From positions 1,095,004 through 1,159,003 of the forward strand of contig JAUTXW010003811.1 in NCBI GenBank assembly GCA_030620095.1: 64,000 nucleotides of DNA. Direction: 5' to 3'. The notes beneath the pieces are model-generated. The model was not told the origin of the DNA. It worked only from the letters and a program-made list of their open reading frames with translations, and did no database searches. Positions 34,070 through 46,463 of the stretch are shown piece after piece (position 1 is the stretch's first letter; each line of letters starts with the position of its first letter). A program made the translations under genes and the position numbers. This DNA is from Kuschelorhynchus macadamiae (taxonomy: Eukaryota > Arthropoda > Insecta > Coleoptera > Curculionidae).

Positions 34070-34430
34070 GTACCTTTTTGAACAGAAGGAGTATATAAAA
34101 TTCCTTGCATGTGGGAGAAACATGACGCTCAATATCCACTAGACTTAAGGAACATAAACGATGCCTTAAAAAGAAACAAGTTGTTCAATCTGGTATAGCT
34201 GAGCACCAGCATATCTCTAGCCATATTATAAATGTAAAAGAAACCAAGGTTCAAACGTCGGTTCCAGGATTTTATAAAGGAAAAATTAAAGAATCTATTG
34301 AAATTTTCAAACATACATAAAACTACAATAGAGATATCGGTTATGGACTACATCACACGTTGAAACTGATCCTAACACAGTTCGGTATAAAAGCCCGCTT
34401 GAATCTCTCCGAGCTCATTCAATATTCAGA
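34070..34430 (+). pseudogene. PLE GIY-YIG domain fragment
   Basis: After several stops and shifts the plus strand reads RLKEHKRCLKKKQVVQSGIA, EHQHISSH and VKETKVQTSVPGFYKGKIKE, then SIEIFKHT and NYNRDIGYGL. This is the C-terminal half of a GIY-YIG endonuclease of a Penelope-like retroelement. The catalytic GIY-YIG start is unreadable. A hammerhead-like motif follows within 20 bp of the end, as in other PLE tails here. Confidence 0.6.
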
Positions 34431-34444
34431 TCTGTAGAGTAAAG

Positions 34445-34484
34445 ATTGTTGAAGATGCCTCGTACAATCGAAGGTGAAACATCG
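34445..34484 (+). ncRNA. Hammerhead-like relic after PLE fragment
   Basis: The core reads TTGAAGA (34449-34455; expected CTGANGA). Stem II is GCCT/AGGT (34457-34460 and 34472-34475). GAAAC is at 34476-34480 and stem III is a decayed ACAT followed by C. No convincing stem I is left. The motif sits at the expected place behind a GIY-YIG fragment. Confidence 0.4.
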
Positions 34485-34490
34485 GATAGT

Positions 34491-35283
34491 GATTCCAATT
34501 TGACACGGTCTAATCTCAAGAACCATGATTTCTTCTTAATTGGCCAAAGCCGAGAAATCTTTCGTTCTAGTCTATATGTTAAAGTGTTGATCACTCTGTA
34601 GAAATACAAGCAAATCATTTTTAGCACCTTTAAGTAGCCGAGAATTGTAAGTCAATTGGTGTTAAGAAAACGTGTTATTTATTATCGAATATATTATGTT
34701 AATAAAATAATTGTTTTATTGGCTATGTATGCGAAAATTACGATCTCCCAAAACGAATACAAATTTGCATCTTATCCCCTGATTTACATTTCAAATTTCT
34801 AAATCGTCACTTAGTCGCTTTTTTGACGCAATTTACCTCGAATAACCTAGGCCATAACCAATCATAACTTGATTATTTTAATTTAATAATAACCTAATTT
34901 AATGATAACCCTTTTTTCCCAGTAACTGACTCATACGTTCGGCTTTGAATAGTGATTATCAATATATAAACACTTATAAAAACACCTCTTCTTTTAAAAA
35001 ATGCATACATTTTTATATCAATCTGAAATTAGAAAAATATGTGCTCTTATTTTTCTCATTTCTGACTTTGTCTATTAATGCTCTTACAGGAAACTAAAGG
35101 TACACTTTTAGACTTAAATGAATGTGAAAGTTGTAGTTAGCTTTCAAAAAAAAAGACAAAGTCAGTCAAATATTAACCGAACATTAGGTAAAGAAGGCCC
35201 ACAAAAATTATTTAAATTCATTTATAAAGGCCCATCTTAAATAAAGCGATCTTTGTCATATTTGTCTTTTTTTTAGAAAACCA
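34491..35283. other. Stretch with nothing recognised
   Basis: AT-rich non-coding sequence on both strands. Confidence 0.4.
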
Positions 35284-36100
35284 ATGCATATGTCATGCCA
35301 CCAAGTGCCACAAGAGACACAGCTCCGCATATCTAATGGCTCTGCTTTATCACACACAAAGCAAACCAAGACTCAATTTCTAGGAGGCTATTCTCTGGGC
35401 GTTAAAATGTTCTCCGGTATCATACATCTTGGCCAAACTTTAGACACAATTTTGCCAAAGCTAGATTTGTTCAGGCGTAGATCTGGATTTGTCTTCCAAA
35501 ATCTGAGAACTTCTTGATCCCAGTGATGTTCAAGGACCTATAAACATCTTTGTCTAAAGGATGTCGTTCATGTGTGGTAGTGGAAGCAAAAAAGCCTTAT
35601 ATATAATTCATCACCAATCTCGGGTATGGAAATATCCAGGTGACTGGAAGGTCCATAAAATGCGAGCAAGATTGTGTCTGAACCCTTGTAAAGTTGTAAG
35701 TGCCCAAGAAAATCAATGAAAAGTTCATTGGTCATGCTACTCTTTTCGGCCGTTTTAACCAGGGCATCTAGTGGTAAGTTTTCTTCCCATTCAGGTTTTA
35801 ATCGCTTCACCTTGAATATGACCATAGGTGGGATACTATTTCTTAAAGCATTACAGCAACCAACAATGGTCACATTTTCTGCATGCTCAGGTGCAACTAA
35901 ACGGACACGTTTGGTACCTTTTTTGCACAAGAACCTGCTGCTGATGATGCATATGATTCGGCATCCCGTTTCGTCCATGTTGGGAAGGTTTTGGTGCAAA
36001 TTAATTTCATTAAAAATGTTAGCTAATTTATTAAAGCGATCATTCACTATAAATACGATTGTGTCAGTCGATACTAGATGGAAATCCATAATAAAATTAT
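35284..36100 (-). pseudogene. pogo/Tigger-like transposase fragment
   Basis: The minus strand reads NMDETGCR (first catalytic aspartate, about 35975), KKGTKRVRLVAPEHAENVT, GCCNALRNSIPPMVIFK and PEWEENLPLDALVKTAEKSS. Next are MTNELFIDFLGHL and LLAFYGPSSHLD, where the expected DG/DN aspartate is lost. Further on are WDQEVLRFWKTNP and IPENILTPRE, then a Cys-rich tail (CFVCDKAEPL, CVSCGTWWH) resembling a small zinc finger. Stops and a deletion remove the third catalytic region. It is a different subfamily from the pogo at 29840-32706. Confidence 0.7.
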
Positions 36101-36164
36101 GTGAAATGTAAAAACAAAACTATTTTTCACAAACACTTCCACTATATTTTTTAACAACACTTAA

Positions 36165-36204
36165 CATGTTTTGCTACACAGTAGCTTCTTCGGATGTTAG
36201 ATCT
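36165..36204 (-). ncRNA. Hammerhead-like relic, minus strand
   Basis: Reading the minus strand: CCGAAGA (36187-36193), a perfect stem II GCTAC-TGT-GTAGC, then AAAA and the self-complementary ACATGT. The first uridine of the core and the GAAA guanine are changed, and no stem I pairs well. No PLE reading frame of the same orientation was assigned next to it. Confidence 0.35.
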
Positions 36205-36386
36205 CTAATGAATACACACGAGTGTGTAATACAACGATATGGAAATTTCAAAAATATGAGTCTAGGAATTTTTAAGTACTAGCAATGTACTTTTGAGGGA
36301 AAAAAATGAAAAACTACACAGATTGTTGGTTAGACATGTATTTTAAGTAAAACAAAATAGAGACATGTAACTCTATGATCTACCGT

Positions 36387-36393
<7 letters not shown>

Positions 36394-36432
<39 letters not shown>
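36394..36432. repeat. (TA)n microsatellite
   Basis: A pure TA run of about 39 bp, about 150 bp before the PLE at 36580. Confidence 0.95.
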
Positions 36433-36435
<3 letters not shown>

Positions 36436-36579
36436 CGTTTTTTTTTCTTTAACCATATTATATATATTTTGTTAATTATTTTCTTGGGCATAGGTTAGGG
36501 GGACGAATTAAAGGGTCACACAACACTTCCATTAAAAGAATTTATAGAAGCTATTAACATATACTCTAAATAATAATTA

Positions 36580-37593
36580 TTTCCAGTATGATGACAAATA
36601 TTATCAACAGTTAGATGGTTGCGCTATGGGTTCTCCTATTTCCTCCATTGTCGCACAATTAGTTATGGAATATCTGGAGGAGAGTGTGATAAGTGAACTT
36701 GATTTTAATCTTCCTTTTTTTCAAAGATTTGTAGATGATTGTTTAACCGCCGCTTCAAAAAACCAAATTAAAATTTACCATGGAAATTGAAGACAAAAAC
36801 AAAATTAATTTTCTAGACTTAACCCTAATTAGAAACAAGAAAGATCAAAATATAAAAACCAAGTGGTATACAAAAAAAAAACATGGTCAGGGCGGTACTT
36901 AAACTTTAACTCCAACCATCCAAATCAAAAAAATAGCGTTATTATAGGTCTAACCGATCGTGCCATCTCACTTACTTCCCCAGAATATCGTCCTGAGATT
37001 TTAAAGAAGGTTAAGGAGACTTTAATAAATAACCATTATCCGGAAAAAAACATACTACGAGTTTTTAAACAACGAACTCATGTTTTTTATAATACCTTAA
37101 AGAAAGCAACAAAAGAAAGAAATGGTAATACTAAATACGTTGCAATGCCCTACACAGACGGTCTATCAGAAAAAATAAATTATATATTGTCTAAACACGA
37201 CATAACTGTCTGTCATAAAGCACAGAATTTACTAAACTGTCTTTTCACTCCCTTGACAAGCAAAGTAATTAAAAAAAGAAATCAAACCTAGTTTACTCAA
37301 TTCCATGTTTAAATTGCCCAAAAAAGTACATAAGAATGACAACACAATACTTAGACAATCGATTAAACGGCCACAAATACACAAAAAATGCATCAACTGC
37401 ACTCCACAAACACGAACATACAGAAAAACATGAATTCGATTTTAAACAAACCAAAATTTTAGAGCAAGAAACTAATTATCGAAAACTCACAATAAAAGAA
37501 ATGATACAAATTAAAAAAGAGAAAGATGCCGTCAACGATAAAAAAGACATCAATAACTTAAGCCAAATTTATTATAATCTGATATCCAAGTAA
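36580..37593 (+). pseudogene. Penelope-like RT and GIY-YIG fragment (PLE 1)
   Basis: RT motifs: QLDGCAMGSPISSIVAQLVM (about 36610-36665) and RFVDDCLTA (about 36727), with the VDD catalytic pair. After a frameshift come KTWSGRYLNFNSNHP and RAISLTSPEYRPEILKKV, the PLE-type thumb region, from 36863 to 37291. Another shift leads to a GIY-YIG-like part (YSIPCLNCPKKYI, MTTQYLDNRLNGHKY, HKHEHTEKHEFDF) ending at 37593. The RT N-terminus is missing. PLE proteins copy their RNA into the chromosome by target-primed reverse transcription. Confidence 0.8.
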
Positions 37594-37956
37594 ATTAATT
37601 AAATAAATAAACTACTCCATACATAAAACCCTGTACATTTCAGTAAGATCATAAACCCAAACTCTGTACAGCAATAAAAATCAAAGTAAATATAAAAAAA
37701 ATAGAAAAAATTTGTCTCCTTTTTATCTACCAGAATTTAAGACGTGTCGAAATTATTGCAATCGCAAAACATTCGTTACACATGACATGTTTCCAAGGTA
37801 CGTACTCTGTATAATATTAATGTTGTTTTGAATGTATTTTTGTGTTCATGATCATAGTTTGTTTTAAATGTAATGTTTTTTTGAGTGACGTTTTTTCAAT
37901 AATGTTTTAACCAATTTAAATAATAACTATACATGTTTTTATTGTAGAAAATAAAA

Positions 37957-37997
37957 TATCTTGAAAAAGTTCAATATAATGAGCGAAACGTCGATTA
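37957..37997 (+). ncRNA. Hammerhead-like relic in the tail of PLE 1
   Basis: Stem I is ATC (37958-37960) with GAT (37993-37995). The core reads TTGAAAA (expected CTGANGA). Stem II is GTTC/GAGC with loop AATATAAT. GAAAC and a four-base self-complementary stem III (ACGT) are followed by C (37985-37992). Two core changes argue against present activity. It lies 360 bp after the PLE 1 stop, in the same orientation. Confidence 0.45.
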
Positions 37998-38049
37998 AAT
38001 TGTAGTTTTGCTTCTTAATGAGTTAACCTATGCCCAAGAAAATAATTAA

Positions 38050-38053
<4 letters not shown>

Positions 38054-38144
<91 letters not shown>
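38054..38144. repeat. (TA)n microsatellite
   Basis: About 90 bp of TA, directly before the 5'-truncated PLE 2. Confidence 0.95.
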
Positions 38145-38145
<1 letters not shown>

Positions 38146-38162
38146 CAGATATAGCACTAGAA

Positions 38163-39101
38163 ATGTTCAATTCATACAACCAACATCTGAAATTTACGGT
38201 GGAATATGAATCAGACAACAGTATTCCCTTTCTTGACATGAAGGTAATCAGAAGCGAAACCAATGTTTTAAAAACAAAATGGTATCGCAAACCGATGTGC
38301 TCTGACAGATTCATAAGTTATCATTCTTACCACCCTACCAAAATGAAAATAAATTTAATAACTGCTCTAAAAAATAGAGCTATTAAGCTCTCACATAAAG
38401 ACTACAAACAGGAGAGCTTAGATAGGCTCAGAAATATACTCCTTGAAAACTTTTATCCTCTGAATATCATAAATAAGTTTTTATGCAACACAAATGAAAA
38501 TCCAATACAACTAAATACAATCCATAATATAACGACAGAGGAAAACACCAGTCAGCCAACACAAACAATAAAATATTACCCACTTCCTTTTATTCAAAAT
38601 TTAACTTATAAATTAATAGACGTTTTCAAAGATAGTCCAAACCTAAGGTTTGCCAAGAAACAAATAAAAACTGTCTCACAACTTTATGCAAAAACTAAGA
38701 CTCCACTTTCCACGTTTGAAAATAATAACGTTGTATATGCCATAAATTGCAACAACTGTAATCAAATATATGTAGGTCAGACATCTAGAAATTTGTCAGG
38801 CAGAATTACTTCACATAAAAGCGACTGCCGCAGGTTTGTAAAATCTTGTGCATTATCAGAACACTTCATAGACACAGGACACAGCATTCGATTCACCGAG
38901 GCAAAAATTCTTGCTAAAGAAAAAAGATATTATAAAAGAAATTTCCTTGAAATGATACATATACACAACCAAGGGACAAACACAATGAATAAGAAAACTG
39001 ATATCAATAATATAAGCACAATATATTCATATCTGTTAAGAATTAGTGGGGACAATTTTGTTTCTATTAATGACTCTAATGCTGTCCAAATCTCTGAATA
39101 A
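38163..39101 (+). CDS. Penelope-like RT C-terminus with GIY-YIG endonuclease (PLE 2)
   Basis: An unbroken 312-residue frame. It begins in the RT thumb (NSIPFLDMKVIRSE, TKWYRKPMCSDRFISYHSYH, LKNRAIKLSHKDYKQESL, LLENFYPLNIINKFL). It ends in a GIY-YIG endonuclease: VYAINCNNCNQIYVGQTSRN with a CxxC pair before YVGQT, then GRITSHKSDCRR, ALSEHFIDTGHSI and KRNFLEMIHI. The catalytic RT core is missing, so this is a 5' truncation at the TA array, yet the remaining frame has no stop. The start codon is arbitrary. It differs in sequence from PLE 1. Confidence 0.85.
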   Translation: MFNSYNQHLKFTVEYESDNSIPFLDMKVIRSETNVLKTKWYRKPMCSDRFISYHSYHPTKMKINLITALKNRAIKLSHKDYKQESLDRLRNILLENFYPLNIINKFLCNTNENPIQLNTIHNITTEENTSQPTQTIKYYPLPFIQNLTYKLIDVFKDSPNLRFAKKQIKTVSQLYAKTKTPLSTFENNNVVYAINCNNCNQIYVGQTSRNLSGRITSHKSDCRRFVKSCALSEHFIDTGHSIRFTEAKILAKEKRYYKRNFLEMIHIHNQGTNTMNKKTDINNISTIYSYLLRISGDNFVSINDSNAVQISE

Positions 39102-39104
39102 CTT

Positions 39105-39967
39105 AGTCCTAATATATTCATACTGTAGGGCACTGTGCATTGATTATTTGCATTTATATATGATTTTCCATTTTCCTTTTCATTTTTGTTTCAGGAAAAG
39201 TTCAATCATGGTGTTGTGTTGTTCACGTAATTTGTTTTTTCCCCCTTTTTTCTAATCATAACAAATAAATATAAAAATTTTTCACAACACGATGGTGGAA
39301 CATGTCCCTCTATCAGCTGCACAGTGTACTACAGAATATAAAATGTTTTCATCGTTTAACCAACAATTACAGAACTTGTAAGATTTGTGCTGATTGGGTT
39401 ACCAGCTTTGCAGAGTACTGTTTACTAATGCGCCATCTACATTTTTCTTTTCCAACTATACATTTGGGAAACCGTCGTTACCGATTCGTGCTCAGTCGAC
39501 AATTATTTGAAAAACAAAAAACGCGTAAACCAACTAGTGTGAAGTAAGGGAAGGAGAGCAAAAATAAAAAAAACACGTTCTCCATTTTACAATAATAATC
39601 TGCCTTTAAAATACGTAAAATGGCCGACAGAGTCTGCACGTTGGAATAAACCAAATCTTTAAGAATTTTAAAATGTGTTAATATAACAACATCCAAGTCA
39701 AAACTAGTGATAAAAAGGTGTAAATAATATGTATATAGGTCTTTAGCAATGTTGAGAATTTTTCAGTGTTGTTTCTTCAAGAGTAAAACCAAGTAGTAAG
39801 TCCACAACAACTTTTTTTTTTAAATAAATGTTAATACAAAATAATAACAATTTTTTGGCTGTCTTGAGGAAGGCAATAAACAGTTGCCTAAAGCTTGGCA
39901 AAGCAACAAAGTGTTTTAATCTAAGGTCCCCTCTCTTTGACTACAGCCCCACTAGATTTAGCACGTT

Positions 39968-39968
<1 letters not shown>
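39105..39968. other. Stretch after PLE 2 with nothing recognised
   Basis: AT-rich sequence. No hammerhead core was found in the tail of PLE 2, unlike most of the other PLE pieces here. Confidence 0.4.

Positions 39969-40028
<60 letters not shown>
39969..40028. repeat. (TA)n microsatellite
   Basis: About 60 bp of TA, close to the 3' side of piggyBac 2. Confidence 0.95.
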
Positions 40029-40029
<1 letters not shown>

Positions 40030-40113
40030 TCACATGGGTACAATGGGCACATAAACAAAAATAGTCTTACAAAACACAAATCAATTTTCAAACTAGAAAA
40101 CAGCAAAAACAAT

Positions 40114-41764
40114 TTATGAATGGTATTTGACAAAACCCTCTCGCTCCAAGCAAAAAGTCACCTTGCATTTTCTACATCCCCATCTAGCTCGAAGATGACG
40201 TTGAGTACATCGAAATTGTTTTTCTAACTTTTTAGGAAAATGTCCACCTTCATGATGCTTTACATCACTGGAAGCATTCCCTACACGTCTTTGTTTTAGA
40301 GTTATAATTTGAGATTTACCATAACATTTCACGTAAAATCTTACAATGGCTCTCTGGAATTCTAGTAACTCAACTCCCGGGTTTGATAATTGATATAGCC
40401 TCCAAGCATTCACAACTGATACGTTGACCATGTGTGTAAACAAGGACCACAACAATTTTTTCCCACGAATATTGATTCTGTAGCAACTCACCGCTTAATC
40501 TAATAAGTCAACACCTCCCATATCTTTATTGTAGTTTTGAAAAAGAAGGGCGACCTTTTCTTTTTGAGCCGATGACCACCTTTTTACTTTCCTGGCAGGC
40601 TCAGCTGCGTCGTAGTTTGTAGCCAGTGTTACTACATTATTATCTTTCCATCGCAGAAACAAAATACTGGCGTCGCTGTACTTATATAAAAAAAACCGTT
40701 TCTTTTTCTTGAAAATGTTGGTATTGGACAAAGAACATTTTTTGGTTCGATTTTCTTTTACTGTACCCGTGGCGTGAAATCCCTTTTCTCTCAGAGTTTG
40801 GAGTAGATCGTAGCTGATAAAGTTATTTTCAAGAAATACAATGTAGTCTGATGGCATCGCAACGCTCTCTAATAAACCCGATACAACTGAGGATTTTAAA
40901 GGTAATTTAGCTTCCTGAGTTTCTGGCTTATTTTTATAACCGCAGTAGGTGTCAAATGAATAACAATAACCAGTGGAACTCATCAGCATCCAATCTTTGT
41001 AGCCGAATCTAGTAGGTTTCCCCTTTAGAAACTGCTTCGCCGAGTGGTGGCCTAAATATCTAACCATTGCTTCATTTATTGACAAGTCTTGGTGAAAAAC
41101 ACCCCATTGAAGAAATCTTGGGTTTAGGAGAATCATAAGTGGTCTCAGTTTCGCCATTTTGTCGGCGATATATGGCAATAAACAGTTTGATATCGGGTTG
41201 CGTAACGAAAAATTGATGGTCGTTTTTTTGGAAGAGTAAAGGTTTGTTTGCATAACGATAGGATTTATAACTTCGTCATCAAATAATGTTTCAAAAACTC
41301 GCACTGGATCAAGATGTTCTAACTCTCTCTTTACTACTTCTAAGCGATCTTGGGCATCGGATATTACTGGCATCGTTAGATCAATGGCGTCATTAGACCA
41401 GTTTGGTTGACTGATCTAAGTTTTTTGTTTTTTATTCAATGGGGCGTCTAGGTCCTTTTTAAGTTTTTGTTGTAATTGCGCAAGGGGCCTTTCATCGTCA
41501 CTTTCATCAGATTCATATGGATGCATCTCCACCTGTCCAGGAACATCGTGAGGAAACCCCTCAACCATATCGGTGATTTCATCATCATCAATATCCTCTT
41601 CGTCAGTTTGTGTGTCAACATTGGGCGGAATTACAACAATGTCTGCACGAATGTCTGATGAAGAAACATAATCCAAAGCTGTCCCCAGCCTTTTGAACCG
41701 CCTCCCATAAAATGAAGAAGAGGGAATCTCTGCAAACTCGTCAAAATTCATATCCATAACACCC
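40114..41764 (-). pseudogene. piggyBac transposase, near-complete copy 2
   Basis: Three blocks (41764-41416, 41373-40495, 40491-40114) share one minus-strand frame and are separated only by in-frame stops at 41416-41418 and 40495-40497. The N-terminus is acidic (TDEEDIDDDE, SDESDDERPLAQLQQ). The DDE core has QDLSINEAMVRYLGHHSAKQ and a first aspartate in YCYSFDTYCGYK. The second catalytic region reads VFLENNFISYDLL, where family members have a DN pair, so the aspartate seems lost. The third is in YNKDMGGVD. The Cys-rich C-terminal zinc module (CTQRHLRARWGCRKC) is kept. A TTATTTTCAG acceptor-like site just before the likely first ATG (41757) hints at an upstream intron. Confidence 0.8.
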
Positions 41765-42149
41765 TGAAAATAATAATGTACTTTAGATATTATCAAAAAA
41801 AAAGAAGAAAACAAAAAAAAGTTGTTCTTTTGTCACAAAAATACTAATTCATGCTATAATACATAAGTTAGACATTTTCATATTTTTCCCCCTATGGCCC
41901 ATTGTACTCAAACGAGTACACCTTGCTATGGACGCCATTTTATCGAAGTGTACGAACATTATTTTGATTCACTGTTTACATATGACGTTTGGAGTTTAGT
42001 AAATAATAAAATTACTGGAATAAGTCTTTTGCAAAACCAGTTAAAAGAATATAAACATAAGTTATTGTATGTATTTGTTTTGTTTTCACGAACACACGCT
42101 ACGCGCGAATGGCAATTCTATTATACACTGGAAGGAGGGTGAAAATACT
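41765..42149. other. Flank of piggyBac 2
   Basis: Holds GGCCCATTGTACTC at about 41897, whose complement resembles GGGTACAATGGGC at about 40035. These may be remains of the piggyBac ends. An 82-codon frame at 41894-42142 has no recognised motif. Confidence 0.35.
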
Positions 42150-42334
42150 CAATTTATGACCCTTATCTTCTTTGTATAAAATTATAAAATTTTTTATTAA
42201 AGGTATGATGGGTCTCAGTTAACTGGTTTGCATAATTGGACCCAGGTTTTTTCCTTGATAAATTAATAATAATATTTATAGTGTTCGTCTATTCTTTTAC
42301 CAAAATATCTGCCTATTTGACTTATATACGCTTT

Positions 42335-42510
42335 ACAAGAGTTCTAACCACATTACATCAGCAGATGATATAAACTAGTTAAACAGTTTATATCATCTGC
42401 TGATGATGCTTGGTTAGCGAAACGCGCGTCCAGAACGTAACAAGTAGTGGTGTAGTGTGGTTAGAACTCTTGTATTTTGATCTATCGTCCACCACAGGTT
42501 CCATTGTTAG
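42335..42510 (+). mobile_element. 176-bp hammerhead-bearing mini-insertion with 16-bp target duplication
   Basis: GACTTATATACGCTTT stands at 42319-42334 and again at 42511-42526, directly flanking the insertion. The right part matches the PLE tail at 63520-63650 (other strand) and carries a hammerhead. The left part is a shortened inverted copy of the same tail. The outer 22 bp (42335-42357 vs about 42451-42473) are nearly perfect inverse complements. The inner arms 42357-42376 and 42385-42404 are a perfect 20-bp inverted repeat with loop AGTTAAAC. It encodes no protein. It looks like a non-autonomous element moved by PLE enzymes. Confidence 0.7.
42396..42434 (+). ncRNA. Hammerhead ribozyme motif in the mini-insertion
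   Basis: Stem I is TCTG/CAGA (42396-42399 and 42431-42434). CTGATGA is at 42400-42406. Stem II is reduced to GCT/AGC after a 4-base loss relative to the 63.6-kb copy. GAAACGCGCGTC at 42419-42430 holds the GAAA box, the self-complementary stem III ACGCGCGT, and the cleavage-site C. All core bases are intact. The weak stem II may limit activity. Confidence 0.7.
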
Positions 42511-42619
42511 GACTTATATACGCTTTGTCACAATCTCCAGACAGGACCGATGGATGGAGTCTAGTAGGGCGTTGAAAAGTGGAGCATGTCTGCGGCCGGT
42601 GGGGGGAATTATAATCGTA

Positions 42620-46392
<3,773 letters not shown>

Positions 46393-46460
<68 letters not shown>
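46393..46460. repeat. (TA)n microsatellite, right of the DD41D mariner
   Basis: About 68 bp of TA continuing from the target site at the element end. Confidence 0.95.

Positions 46461-46463
<3 letters not shown>

Larger units (their letters stand above)
36461..38060. repeat. Inverted repeats flanking PLE 1
   Basis: The text at 36461-36497 (TATATATTTT, then GTTAATTATTTTCTTGGGCA and TAGGTT) returns as its reverse complement at 38025-38060. TA arrays lie on the outer side of both copies. The enclosed 1.6 kb holds a PLE and its hammerhead relic. PLEs often carry inverted terminal structures, so these may be element ends. Confidence 0.7.
42150..42600 (-). pseudogene. PLE GIY-YIG fragment, interrupted by a ribozyme-bearing insertion
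   Basis: On the minus strand, taking the two sides of the insertion together, the frame runs SGDCDKAYISQIGRYFGKRI and DEH. After a stop and shift it continues with SNYANQLTETHHTFNKKF. This is a GIY-YIG endonuclease start (CxxC, then AYIGQTGR-like text). The frame is continuous only if 42335-42510 and one copy of the flanking duplication are ignored, which shows that the PLE was there first. Confidence 0.65.

Noticed and set aside
36863..37291. 142-codon frame as a stand-alone gene
   Set aside because: It is the thumb part of PLE 1, shifted from the upstream RT motifs.
38163..39101. GIY-YIG ORF as a homing endonuclease
   Set aside because: The preceding RT thumb and the other fragments fit Penelope-like elements better.
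39105..39300. Hammerhead in the tail of PLE 2
   Set aside because: No CTGANGA or GAAA box in hammerhead order was found.
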